Below are positions 34,171-46,221 of a DNA stretch of 64,000 nucleotides, one piece after another. The notes beneath the pieces were generated by a model that had not been told where the DNA came from, did not search any database, and was given only the letters and a program-made list of their open reading frames with translations. Position numbers and translations under genes: made by a program. Numbering within the stretch: position 1 is the first letter of the stretch; each line of letters opens with the position of its first letter. Source of the stretch: Medicago truncatula (taxonomy: Eukaryota > Streptophyta > Magnoliopsida > Fabales > Fabaceae); NCBI RefSeq assembly GCF_003473485.1, contig NC_053042.1, positions 47,765,762 through 47,829,761 on the forward strand, in the 5' to 3' direction.

Positions 34171-35034
34171 AGTCAATTTTTCCTTTAAAATTGTAGGTTT
34201 CGTTAATTACCCCCTGAAATTAACAAAACTTCAATTACCCCCCTGAAATTGCATAACGTTAATCAATTTACCCCCTCCGTCAAATTTTTCTGTTAACTGT
34301 TTACGGTTATGATCAAACACCCCCTGTAATTTTGCACTTATGTGCAAAATGCCCCCTAAACTTGATTTTTTTTTTATTCTTGACTCAAAAGATATTAAAG
34401 GCAAACAAATTAACAATTATTGATCGTATAAATATGTACGGAATGCATGTTTATGCAACTATTGGTTTTTTTAAATCTTTATGGAAGGTATGTTACTCTC
34501 ATGTGTTTTAAATATATACATATATATAAGACTTTTTTTTACACAAGTTGGTAATTATGTTAGAGTATGCAGTCATAAAGTACACAAGTCTTTGATAATT
34601 GTGTGTCCATATGTTAATATCTGCAGAAGGAAGAAGAAACAAGGCTTGTTGATAAATATGAAATATGAATGAAAATGCTGCACATGACAAAACAATGATT
34701 TCTTTGGCATATATTCATTCATTTTCTTGTGAATAGAATTTTTATGACAATAGGTATAATATACTACTTGAAGAACTAAATGTATGATTTTTGGTAAGAA
34801 AAAAAATCTAAATTTTTAAGTTTAGGGGGCATTTTGCACATAAGTGCAAAATTTCAGGATGGTATTTGATCATAACCGTAAACAGTTAACAGAAAAATTT
34901 GACGAAGGGGTAAATTGATTAACATTATGCAATTTTAGGGAGGTGGTTGAAGTTTTGTTAATTTCGAGGGGGTAATTGACGAAACTTACAATTTCAAGGA
35001 TGAAATTTTACAATTTCAAGGATGAAATTGACTG
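34171..35034. mobile_element. Long-TIR element (Mutator-like, non-autonomous)
   Basis: About 200 bp at the left (GTTAATTACCCCCTGAAATT, GCACTTATGTGCAAAATGCC) is inversely repeated at the right (GGCATTTTGCACATAAGTGC, GGGGGTAATTGACGAAAC). The total is about 860 bp, the centre is AT-rich, and no transposase is present. Long TIRs without coding capacity fit a Mutator-like MITE. I could not define a target-site duplication. Confidence 0.65.
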
Positions 35035-35060
35035 ATAATATTAATTGCCTCAAATAAGAT

Positions 35061-35134
35061 TGGATGGAGTACTATGCATTAGTACCGATAATATTATTGG
35101 ATGGAGTACTATGCATTAGTACCGATAATATTAA
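35061..35134. repeat. Two-copy 37-bp tandem repeat
   Basis: TGGATGGAGTACTATGCATT and the following AGTACCGATAATATTA occur twice in direct succession, starting at 35061 and 35098, just outside the element ending at 35034. Confidence 0.8.
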
Positions 35135-35428
35135 TTGCATGCTTCACATCGATGTCAATTATTTAGAGTGAACCATCAAACTCGTCCTTAAATTTTCACG
35201 GGTCGGCCAAATTCATCCCTCAATTATGCAAAATATCAACTTAGTCCCTGAATTTGTTAGACGTCCATAAAAAAAGTCCTTCCGTCTAAGTGCTCCGTCA
35301 GCCATAGTGACATGTCGCCCTGCATGTTGTGTTGTCTTGTACACGTGGCAAGAAGGAAGCCACGTGTTCAAGACTAATTTGATTGAATTGGAAAAAGTTC
35401 AGTTTTCACTTTTCACTTTATTTTTTTC

Positions 35429-35775
35429 GCTAAAATATGGTTTTGGTCCCTGCAAATATGCCTCGTTTTGGTTTTAGTCCCTGTAAATTTTTTTTGTTGT
35501 TTTTAGTCCCTGCAAAATATTTTGTTTTTGAAAATAGTCCCTCAGGGACTATTTTGCAGGGACCTTTTTCAAAAACAAAATATTTTGCAGGGACTATTTC
35601 TTTAATAAATGGGTTCACTCATCATGTGCCACGTGTGCAAATCATCACAAAAGTGGAGCCAAGGACCAAAACCAAAATGAGGCATATTTGCAGGGACCAA
35701 AAACAACAAATTTTTTTTATAGGGACTAAAACCAAAACTAGGCATATTTGCAGGGACAAAAACCATATTTTAGCC
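35429..35775. mobile_element. Nested long-TIR MITE with 8-bp duplication
   Basis: GCTAAAATATGGTTTTGGTC at the left and its inverse at the right (ACCATATTTTAGCC) extend inward as GTCCCTGCAAATATGCC / GGCATATTTGCAGGGAC, forming a near-complete foldback. Both sides carry TTTTTTTC (35421-35428 and 35776-35783), an 8-bp duplication. It is inserted within the larger element 35166-37118. Confidence 0.7.
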
Positions 35776-35849
35776 TTTTTTTCTGCTTTTCCCATTTTGC
35801 CCCTGCATTACCCATACCTCCTTCACATTTCAGTCAGAAACATCAAAAA

Positions 35850-36065
35850 CATCCTTGACCTTTCACCTTTCTACTAAAACTTTCTCCATTCTCACCCTTT
35901 CAAAATCATCATCATCACCGGCGATTCTGACATTTTTGAAGTTTATGTGTTCGGCTGTGATTAAAGGTAACGCCTTTCAGGTTGTTTATCAAGATTTTGT
36001 GTTCGTATTCACCCTGGAGATGCAGAAACTGCAGGAAATGCTGTTGCAAATGTTGGACAGGTATG
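35850..36065 (+). pseudogene. Possible captured gene fragment inside the element
   Basis: A short open stretch (containing MCSAVIKGNAFQVVYQDFVF, then EMQKLQEMLLQMLDR) ends at a plausible 5' splice site (GGACAG|GTATGA at about 36061). It lies between the inverted arms, where captured host exons usually sit. I do not recognise a parent protein, so capture is a guess. Confidence 0.25.
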
Positions 36066-37118
36066 ACTCGTAATTTTTAAGGATTGTTTTGGCAATTAGT
36101 ATATTAATTGAATGACTGATATGATTCCTGGAGTTTAATGGACGTTTTGGATTTGTAATATTTAGGCTTATTTGAATTATGCCCCGTAGTTGGGTTTCTT
36201 TTTGATTAACTTGCCGTTTAAGACTTATGACTTGTTAATGCCTCATAGTTAGGTTGCTTTTGCCTATGTAATTTCTCAGACTTATGACTTATGACCTATG
36301 ACTTTTGCCTATGTAATATTTCAGTTTCAATTTGTGTGTTCTGGCGTTTTTACTTAATTTTGTACCCATATGCTTCAAGGCTCAATTTGATATCTGATTA
36401 AACAATTCATGAACTTATTTGATGGTTTTTAATATAACGTAGGGATCTATTTGATAGATAGTGAAATAATTCAGGGACTAATATGATGGAAATATTATTA
36501 CATAAATGTTACATTTCTTAATCATCTTCAACCTCTTTTCATCACCATTAAACTTGAAGCTTGAAGATGAAGCTCGACTTTCATAACTATTTTTTCCCAT
36601 AATCCCACCCCCCTTCATTTCAGATTCAATTTCAATAGTTTTGCTTCAAGAAATTTTGTGGATTTTGGCTTTCAGATTCAATACGAAAAAAAATTAGGGT
36701 TTCAAGTTTTTTGAATTGGGGAAGAACTTGACCACTTATTATTGGAGGAAATTTAGGTGATTTTAGAATGTAGATTGCAGATTGTGTAATCAGGGTTTCA
36801 ATTTTATACAATTGGGGAAGACCGAGCCATTGGGGAAGAAAATAGCTGTTTCGGAAGAAACCAAAAAAAAATTCTGCAAATCAATCAATTTAGTCCTTCG
36901 AAATGTTTGTTATTATCGGCCAAATTAGTCATTGCCTACGTGGCGCCTGACATGTGAGAGGTTAACGGTCACGTCAGCCCCGTTAACGCTTCGTTTGAAC
37001 AGAATGACTAACTTGATTGACATTTAACAAATTCAGGAATTAAATTGATATTTTGCATAATTAAGGGACGAAATTGACCGATCTGTGAAAATTCAGGGAC
37101 GAAGTTGATGATTCACTC

Positions 37119-38706
37119 GATATTCTTACATCTAATTTCAAAATCTACAAGAACATTGATTAATAATTAATGGTGTATTATGTCCAAAACAATAATTGTA
37201 CTGTGTTTTTTTTTTGAAGGGTATAATTGTACTGTGTTTGACATCTAGTGACAAAACTTCTTTCTAATTCAAAAATAAAATCTAGCACAAACTTTCAAAT
37301 TTTTTAAGTATTTTAAATTATTTATTTTCATGTTTAAATAAAATATAGTGACATTGATATTATTTTGAATCAATTATATTCATTCTCTCAAAAAAAATAA
37401 AAAAAATCATGTTCCACAAAATTAAGCGTATATACATATATACATGAGATATTCCATCTGTTAAAAAAGAAATACAAAAGAGATTCTTCTTCGATACTAG
37501 AATCTATACGGAAACATTATAAGCAAATGAAAATAAAATCAAACCATACAAACAATATAGTTTAATTTATTCAAATTCTTCAACATGATTGCGAAAAAGA
37601 AACAAATAATAAATAAATGAACAGGTCAAATTTTACAATAAAAATATATCTTCACTTTCATAAATATAGTAAGTAACACTGCATACAATGTCTCAAAACA
37701 TGTCCCTATATATGAATAGAGACTACTAGAATATTCGGAAAGAATCAAAACGATGAAAAATTAAACAAAAAAGGAACAAAAGGAAATACACCGTTGATTA
37801 CTTAATTGGTTAATGGTATTTGATGGAAACCAAGTCACATGTAACATCACGTTAAGTATAGTTAAATTAAATTTCTTCTAAGTAGCCGTCCAAAGCACTT
37901 TATAATAGCATATCACTTGCCGACACAGTAACGATGGTGCTAAGTGGGGCCACAGAAAGCATGCAATTCCATAATTAACAACACGTGTACGGTTCTTGTA
38001 TGAAAGAATACCATTGCTTATGTTAATTTCTCATCAATAACATTTGTTAATATCATTATTAAACTGTAAAGTTGTTTGGTAACTGCTTTGTTTGGTCGTT
38101 GAAATGGACAAGTCTACCAATCATCGTGGCTATTGTGATTGTGTAGCCGACACCTCTTTATATTATAATTCATGGTAGTAACTTATTTGTTATGATTCTG
38201 GATTGTTCTTCTCACTTGTCAAAATTTTAAAGTCATTAGATATTTAGGATATTACATGTATACCCGTCCATAAGAAACATTTCTTGAGGTGTGAAATTGA
38301 TTATTTCACAAATCTAATCTAATAATCATAATAGTATGATTGAATGTATGTCTGGTACTAAAGTTTTAGTAAATCCTTACCAACAAACAATGTGGGACTT
38401 GCCCTATTATGAGATGAGAATTCAAGTGAGAAAACTCGAAGATAGTTATACAAGTATATGGTTTCTATCATAGGATAAGCTATACCTCACATTGGATACG
38501 ATTACTTGCATATCAAGTACCTAACTTTTAACTAGATATTCGAAATTGAAATAATTGTTTCCAACTACCGTTTTAAGTCTCTTCAATTGATGGAATGAAA
38601 TTATTTTCACCTGAAACTTCTCGTGTATAGCCCCCTAGGCCTCTACAAGTTGGAGCATGGTATATGTCTACCATGTCCAACTTGGACATACAAACAGAAA
38701 TGAGTA
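37119..38706. other. Gene-free AT-rich region
   Basis: No coding frame or RNA gene recognised. Near 38620-38700 an inverse phrase (CATGCTCCAACTTGTAGAGG) recalls the area next to an LTR, but there is too little to call one. Confidence 0.4.
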
Positions 38707-38872
38707 GTGTTAGCAACGCTCTCTTTTCAACACTCTCTCTACTACTCATCTTTTTATCGGCTTATATCATGGTGGGTCTCATGTTTTGGAAATGAGTTGG
38801 ACAAAAAATGGTGGGTTCTACATTGGTTTCATCCAATAAGGAGAGTGTTGAAAAGAGAGTGTCTCTAGAATT
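38707..38872. mobile_element. Small MITE with TCTCTTTTCAACACTCTC ends
   Basis: GCTCTCTTTTCAACACTCTC at the left is the inverse of GAGAGTGTTGAAAAGAGAGT at the right, about 165 bp in all, with no coding capacity. Confidence 0.7.
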
Positions 38873-40924
38873 CCTCAAAAGAGATAGGCTTAGGCAACAT
38901 TATGACTTAGTAAGAAATCAACTGATTGAATGAGATGAAACTCGTGACAATTTGATGACACTCGTTTGGAGTGTTTCGCATATCAATTAGTGAATTAATG
39001 GATCCATAAATTAATTGATCTTTAAATCGAATATCAAGTTTTAATAAAAAAAAATGCAAATGAAAATCATTATTTTCAAACAAAATTAAAAGTTTTTTCG
39101 TTATTTCCTTACATGCATTATCTCTAGCTATTATTTTATCTTCACATCATTGCAGTAATTCACTTCAAGAATCTCTGATCTTTTTATTACAAATTAAAAT
39201 TAACACATGCTTTTTAAAAATGAAAATAAAAACATTTTTGAATTAAATGAGGTCTAAGTATCCAAAGCAAACAACCAAGAATCCAAGACCCTAAAGAAAA
39301 AGTTGCTAACTTGTGTCTTGAGCACACATGTTTAAAAACTCAAAAGTAAAATTTAAACTTTTAAAAATTTGAATGCATAACTTCTAAAATATGGAGTTTT
39401 AAATTAGAGCAATGATATTTGTACAACCCTTTTAAGATAATTTTCGGCACAATCTTGTTATTCTCTATTTTAATTGGTCAAAAACAATAGAGAGAGAAAA
39501 AAAAAATATAGTGTGAATATGAGAGAGAAAATTGTCCAAAAATTATACCAAAATAGTTATACAAATATCATTTATCTTTAAATTAAGTTCGTTAATATAT
39601 GTGATGGTACAGTTAAACATTCTCCTTAAAAAAATCATTTAACATAGCACCATTATTCCCCCTAAAATAAGGAAGGAAAAAGAAATTATATTTTACATAA
39701 TACATAGCCAATCAAAATCAAACTCCTAACCTTAGGCATATTAATTAAGCATTGGAGGCCATGATATGCAATGGGTAACATGATGGCCATCACATGGATC
39801 ATATGTAACATGGCATCATCATATTGATAGTGGCACCAATATGCAAGTAGCCAAGTAGGGTGATAGAAAATTCGACAAACTATACACAAAGCATGGCCAC
39901 GCGCTGAGAATTAGATCTACTATGAAATATGAATATCTCTAGCTGCACTTTCATTGGGCCACGACTCAGCGAGTCAACACAGTGAACTCGTCTCCGAGTT
40001 GATAAGATAAATATCTTGAAAATTGAGCTTCTCCTCACACCAGATATTTCTTAGCTGACCGGTCTGCTGCCCGCTCTCTCCCAGCCACTCGTTTGCCACG
40101 TGTATTGAGATTGTGGAGTGATACGTTCTCGGGCACGGGCAGGAATTTGTGTGGGTCCACCCCTCTTGGTGACAACAAGGCAACTAGTAAACAAATGCAT
40201 CCCTAAACCCTAACCAAAAAAGAAAAGAAAAAACAATGTCACATGTTCCATGTCACCATTTAAGAAAGAACAAACAAGTAAGTCCCACTTCAGTTTTTCT
40301 TTCCATTTCTACACCATGGTAATATTGGATCTCTTGTAGAAACTATCATTTGCAGATGAACCTGTTTCTCGAAATAATAGTGTCACTTAAATGAAAAGAA
40401 TCATGACTCGTATTATACGTACGAGTACGAACATGCAATCAATATGTTCTTTGTTTGAATATGAATGTTCTAATTTAAAGTCGATTATCTTTTTTAGTCG
40501 GTAAATTTAATTTAAATTTGCATCATTTAATCTTACAAATGTACAACAAGTTTAAATAGATTGATTTTGAATGATAAGAAATCATATTTAAAACCCCCTC
40601 ATGTGAAATAAAATACTTGCAAATGTTGTAATATATAAAACTACGGGGACCATTCATTCCAAAGAAAGTTTATAGTAGATATAGACATTTGCATTAGAGA
40701 TGATCATGGGACCTTTATCTTAGTTCAAATTGACCTTATTTCTCCAATTCTTTAAGTTGATAAGGGGGATCACTTGGCATTCTAAACTGCTATGAATTTG
40801 GTAAAACTTAATAACAATTGGTTGATGCGGAGTTTGAAATGGATTCAAAGACGGTTGTGGATAATATCTATGATAAGAAGAATAACATTTTAGATTTTGA
40901 TTCTATCGATGGTCTAATTACCTG
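38873..40924. other. Mostly gene-free region with a GC-richer island
   Basis: AT-rich except for about 39955-40180, which is noticeably richer in G+C (GCTGCCCGCTCTCTCCCAGC, CTCGGGCACGGGCAGG) and holds a CACGTG near 40098. No transcript or protein is recognisable there. A small inverted-repeat element lies at 39414-39570. Confidence 0.4.
39414..39570. mobile_element. MITE with ATGATATTTGTA ends
   Basis: AATGATATTTGTACAAC at the left and the inverse of GTTATACAAATATCATTT at the right form terminal inverted repeats around about 120 bp of AT-rich sequence containing GAGAGAGAAAA tracts. Confidence 0.65.
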
Positions 40925-41199
40925 CTCCCTCCGTCCTTATGTCTAAATCCCTTTTGCTTTTTTTCACATTTCTTAAAAAAAGTTATCAGTGTAATTAATG
41001 TGTTTGTTTTGTGTGTTAATATTATTAAATTGTCATTTGTTTGTATGTGTATTATGATCATATTTCAAGACAAGTTAGTAGTATTAATTAAGAGTGTATT
41101 TGGCAAAAAATAATAAATGCATCTAGTAATTTGAAAGGGGTTTACATTTAGGGATAAAAATAAAGTCAAATGGGTGCTTATGTATAGGGACGGAGGGAG
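40925..41199. mobile_element. Stowaway-like MITE
   Basis: CTCCCTCCGTCC at the left and GGACGGAGGGAG at the right, with TA after the right end and a mutated TG before the left end. The length is 275 bp and it is non-coding. Confidence 0.8.
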
Positions 41200-41224
41200 T
41201 ACATATATTTTGTGAACTTTCATT

Positions 41225-42035
41225 TTTTTTTTTTATCAAAATAATAAAATATTAAAGCAGGAGAGGCCTGAACCAATACAACAGAGTCACATAGTGTAAA
41301 ACCTATGAAAAGAGAAACCGGATCTATCCCAAGAAAGGTAATGCCCTGAGGAACGATGTGTCAAAGACAGTCAAAGAACATAAAAACTAGTCTAAAGTAT
41401 GACCATTCTTGGCCAAACAACGACTAAAAACTACTCTCTCTAAGAAAATATGATCAAAAGTATTGGTATTCCCAGATATTCATGTTAAGTTTAATAGGAG
41501 ATAAATCATTGCATAAACTCACTTCCATTAATTCAATAAGTAGACGTGAAATTGATTTAATGTATGTTTTAATTAAGTAGTTTGTATATTGCAGGGGTAT
41601 AAAAGAAAAAGAAAAAACACGGTTAACCGTCACTTGGTTTCTTACCAAAATGTGATTAGATATTTTCTCAACAGTTTTTTTTAACAAGTCAAAATGGAAT
41701 ATTTATATTACCAAAGGTGCTTCATCTCGTACAAGTCGTGCAAAAGAGAAACACCTAAAACAAATACAATGTCAAGTCATCGGTGCTAAAGAATGATCAC
41801 CGCGAATTCGCGATGAAAGAAAAAAGCAAAATAATAACAAGAAGATTACAGCAAAACACTCATACAAGTTAAAGGGTGGCGCCACCAGTCATGGTAACTG
41901 ATAACAAAAGTGGACATATTAGACTTCAGCCAAAGGAAAGATTGCGCGCCTTTTGACTTTGTCTGTTATGTTCTGCGAGTCCATAATCTTCTGTTAAAAA
42001 ACTCTGCTATTCCGCTCTTTCCAAATAACCAGATT
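41225..42035 (-). mobile_element. Degraded LINE fragments
   Basis: A T run at about 41227-41238, followed on the minus strand by a GTTGTATTGGTTCAGGCCTC-type tail, is typical of plant LINE 3' ends. At about 41870-42030 the minus strand reads as the end of a LINE polyprotein (WLKSNMSTFVISYHDWWRHP; WLFGKSGIAEFF upstream), with stops and frame changes. These are old, heavily truncated pieces, possibly of two insertions. Confidence 0.55.
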
Positions 42036-44187
42036 AATTTTTATGATTGTCAAACATACATCTTAGAATGGCTTAGTTAGTAAACGTAGTATAATTCAAA
42101 TGGTTTGTTCAAATATGCACTGATCTTAAGGTTCACAATTGCATGAGACTAGGAGAATCTGTATTAAATTAATTGGAACATTCACAAGGGTGGGAATATA
42201 TTATGATTGCATTTAGAACCTTAGACTATACATTGAAAATGATTTGGAAACATTTTAAAATCATCGATGAGTTCCTCTAAAAAAAAATCATCAATGAATT
42301 TTGTTTCATAAAAGATCATGATTCGATTCATACATCGTCTAATGTTGAAAATCAAAATACATATAAAGTTGATCATATATATATATATATATATTTGCAT
42401 AATCTTTATATCTCTTTTACTTTCTATTTTCTCCAACTTAGATGCATTTTAAAAGTACAAATAAAATCAAATGAATCATATTTAACATCAAAATTTTAGT
42501 TTTAAAGTATCATGTCTTTTTATATATTTTAGTCTTAAGCATGCCTTGTGTGAATAAAGAAGAAAACCGCTACTAGAAAACCATTTCCATTTTCCCCTAC
42601 TTCTTCTGTTGAAAAAGTTTGACTTAACTAATACAAAATTATGTTATTTTATATGTTAAATAAATTAAAGCTGCTTTAAAGAAAGAAGAATCAACCCGTC
42701 AAGTAGAGCACTAATTAGTGGTGGTATCTTTCAATCAATCAACACTGACTAACGTGTTTAATTTTAAACTATAAATTGCACTAGCCATTACTAAATCAAT
42801 ATGTTTCTCCACTTTGAACAAATTTTATTGAATGCTTGAATGTTCTTGTCTTGTGATATTTAATTTTTGAAAAAAAAAAAGGCAAGAGTGGCCAATAAAA
42901 CTTAAGTCAACTAAAAAGCAAGAACCTATTAGCATTTGCTAAATATGGTAATAGCAAGACAAACTATGTTTACCATACATGACCAGTCAGCCCTTAATGG
43001 TGGCTTAGTGCCCTCCGAAAGGATGATCATGAAAGGTTTGCTGAACATTAATGGGTTCCTATACAACATTGTAAATTAGTTTAGGTTGACCTTTTGAAAT
43101 GTTGGGATAGTGGGATTCACCTATATCACTTTCATGTGGAGTAAACACGTTTAAGATTAAGGAGTTATGATATTTTTTTGGTTTGTTTTACACTATGATT
43201 TATTGGGAGAATGTGTCATGTTTATTTGGAGTTCAACCAACTCCTAAGTAAAATCTGAAAAAAAAAATATTTTAATTAAAATTTGAACATAAAATTTTCC
43301 ACTGAATCACTTGGTTATTACAAGTGATAATTGTGTTGTGACACTATCACGGCGATATTAGGGTTGTTTATCTCGAAGAAAAAAAAAAGATGGTTAAGGT
43401 TGTTCATGGAAAAGATGGTTAGAGTTGATTAAATTGTCAACTACATCTTTTGTGGGTGATATGTAAGTAATATTTTACGGGCCTTGAGATCTATCCTGAT
43501 TAAATTATGCATTCATTTCATTATTCCTCTCTTATATATTGTCCTTTTGTGATTAAGCCTCTTATAGATAGTCTTATTCCACATAATAAAAATACCAATG
43601 AGTACTGAAATAAAAAAACAAATATACCAATAGACTTTTTTTCTTACAAGAAAATTCGGTTGAAAGTCCTCTCTAAGAAATCGTTCAGTTTGAAAATATA
43701 AATGTCTATTTAAACAAGTCTTATAAATTTTCTAAAACTTAAAAGAATATTCTTATATTTGAGGACAAAAATATCTAAGAACCTTTGAATGAAATGATTC
43801 AGGTTTAACCAGAGATTGCATGTTCAAGAAATGCAACACCACTAAAACTCTTGAGAAGAGCTCTGTTGTCTTTTTTTAAGGGAGATTTGTTGTCTTTTAT
43901 AAGTTTATTGAAATTGAGATTGATTTTTGGAGTTACTTGTACAAGACACTACTGATTAGAAAAAGGAAAAAAAAAGACCCAGACACAAATATCTAGCACA
44001 CAGTTTTTTAATTTTTTTGAAGAAATCTAGCACACAGTTGACACCACTACACACCGAGGCAAAGCCAACCCACTAACGCCAAGAACTTTATATTTTATTG
44101 GCTGCTGTCTCGCTCCAATTATTTCAACTTTTTGAACAACACCCAATATTAAAAGGGAAATGCTCACAAGTTGTTTAAAAATATTAG
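42036..44187. other. Gene-free AT-rich region
   Basis: Contains a short (AT)n tract at about 42376-42394 and a direct repeat of ATCTAGCACACAGTT at about 43991 and 44027. No gene is recognised. Confidence 0.4.
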
Positions 44188-44519
44188 GGTTAATTGCAAT
44201 TTTAGTCCTCCTATTTTTATTATTTTATAGAATAAGTCCTCCTATTTTAAAATTTGACAGTTTTGGTCCATCCATTATATTTTTGAACTATAAAAATATG
44301 ATCTGATAAATTTTAAATATCGTGGAATATGATCTGAAGATGAAAAAAGATCAACATCCATAAATTGCAACAAAATTCCCTTAAAAACTTTATTTAAAAC
44401 ATATCATATCACAATATTTTAGACAAAAAAATTGATACAGGATCAAAATTGTCCAATTTTAAAATAGTGGGACCAATTTCGCAAAACAATAAAAAGAGGG
44501 GACCAAAACTGCAATTAAA
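44188..44519. mobile_element. Long-TIR MITE (Mutator-like)
   Basis: TTAATTGCAATTTTAGTCCT at the left is inverted at the right as ACCAAAACTGCAATTAA. The arms extend inward (CTCCTATTTTTATTATTTT / ACAATAAAAAGAGGGG). About 330 bp, non-coding. Confidence 0.6.
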
Positions 44520-45846
44520 GTGCCAAGAGCAAGTTCAAAATTTGCACAGTTTTTTTTTACAAAAAAAGATACACAAATTTTCACTATGTTTAATTGCAAT
44601 TTATATTTGAAAAGGTAATCAGACGACAGGTTAGAAAAGGCTTACACGGGACAATAACACTGAAAAGAAACTACAAGGTCTTCTTGAATGAGGCTTATGC
44701 TTGAGTGCAGACAGTGGGAGTGTTTGTTGGTTTTGCTTGTGGTGTGCAAGAGAACTAGCTTTGTTGTAGGTTCCAATGGATATTGTAGATAGTATTATAT
44801 TTTGATGGAAATGAATGGCATTAATGGTGAAACAAGAGGGAGATTGAAATTTGGTTGTGGCAAGAACAAAGTATTTGAACATGAATAGGGTATTGTGTAA
44901 TGTCCAGATGGGCGCCATTTAGTGTGCAACCTTAAGGTGATGCCAATTGTAAATGCAAATTCCTTCAAAAAAAAAAAAAAATTGTAAATGCAAATTGGAT
45001 TACGGCTAACACAAAATTTCCCACTTCATTCTCTAAAAAAAAATCTTCCCACTTCATGACTTATATATATTTTCCTAGTATCACATAGTCTCTACTAAAG
45101 CTCCACTCGAGCCTCAAGCTTGTGTTAAACAAAAACAACAAGTTGCCAATCTACATAGGCTCAACACTTTCTTTGAAAATGTGGAGCGACTCGTCATTGC
45201 ATGGAGAGATCTTGTAAAAAAAAAAAAGTACCAAGCCTATATTTGGTAAATTAGTATCACAATGGAAATGTCAGAATAACGGGAACCCACCGTGATTTTT
45301 CAAAAACTACATAATGTAGCTTCTACAAAATTATGATGGATCACCGTGATTCTGACATACTCTCTTTGATATCAAACTTACGCCAAATGAGACAATGAGT
45401 TCAACGGTTCAATGATCTTGATCCCTAAACAAATAAAAATTCATGAAGAATGATTGAAGACGAATAAGAAAGAAAGAACGCAACGATCGACAACAGTTTC
45501 ATTTTTAAATTGGGAGAAGTAACATGAATTAGGGCATAATTTATTTTATTGTTATTTTAATTTAATATTATATTTGAATAATAAAAATATTTTTAAAATA
45601 AAAGTTAATGAATAAATAAAATTATTAATGATATGGAAATTCAATGCGACCAGACAACTGGTGCCTCATCATTAATGAATAAGGCACATCAGCAAAATTG
45701 ATTCCAAAATGAGATGGAGGAGAGAAATTTTAAAAAAGATACATTTAAGTAAAAAAATTAAAATAACGACTTTAAACATCAATCATCCCCAATACACATA
45801 GAGTATAAGGAAGGTAACATAACATTCTTTTAAAGGAAGGTAACAT

Positions 45847-45851
<5 letters not shown>
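44520..45851. other. Gene-free AT-rich region
   Basis: The open stretches (for example 44631-44918 on the minus strand) show no domain or codon pattern I can support. A GGAAGGTAACATAACA duplication lies just before the microsatellite. Confidence 0.4.

Positions 45852-45913
<62 letters not shown>
45852..45913. repeat. (AT)n microsatellite
   Basis: An uninterrupted run of about 31 AT dinucleotides. Confidence 0.98.
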
Positions 45914-45917
<4 letters not shown>

Positions 45918-46140
45918 TTTTTTCCTATCAATTTTTAATATTTTTTAAAATGTAAAAACACCATGTAATATAAATATTATTTAAATTTGTGCAAAAAAAT
46001 AAATATATATTATTTAAATGTATAATCATATCATACCATAATTATAATAAAGTAAATTTATTTGCTGATATGATAATATATTTTTTTTTCCTTCAAAAAA
46101 TGATAATATATTAAATTGTAAAAAAATGATAATATTGTTT

Positions 46141-46204
46141 TTTTGGTGGTGGCCGGGATTTAAACCCCGAACCTTGCATATCAATTGAACTAAGCACACG
46201 TGGC
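46141..46204 (-). mobile_element. Short SINE with 17-bp target-site duplication
   Basis: On the minus strand it reads GTGCTTAGTTCAATTGATAT, then GGTTCGGGGTTTAAATCCCG and an A-rich end: an A-box/B-box tRNA-derived SINE of about 64 bp. Both sides carry AAATGATAATATYGTTT (46124-46140 and 46205-46221, one mismatch), which confirms a retroposition event. Its 5' end contains CACGTG (46197-46202), upstream of GIGANTEA. Confidence 0.8.
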
Positions 46205-46221
46205 AAATGATAATATCGTTT

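Larger units (their letters stand above)
35166..37118. mobile_element. Long-TIR Mutator-like element with internal non-TIR sequence
   Basis: The left end (GAGTGAACCATCAAACTCGT, then ATTATGCAAAATATCAACTT) and the inverse of the right end (GAGTGAATCATCAACTTCGT, then ATTATGCAAAATATCAATTT) are inverted repeats for at least 130 bp. The element is about 1.95 kb and encodes no transposase. Between the arms lies 35776-36870, which looks like a short transcribed-gene fragment, and another element (35429-35775) is nested inside. This matches non-autonomous or Pack-MULE structure. No target-site duplication was identified. Confidence 0.6.

Noticed and set aside
38370-38700. LTR-like phrases on the minus strand
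   Set aside because: Only a short resemblance to the boundary of a retroelement, with no paired terminal repeat or internal region.
44631-44918. 95-codon minus-strand open frame
   Set aside because: No domain, no splice context and no conservation evidence; treated as chance.
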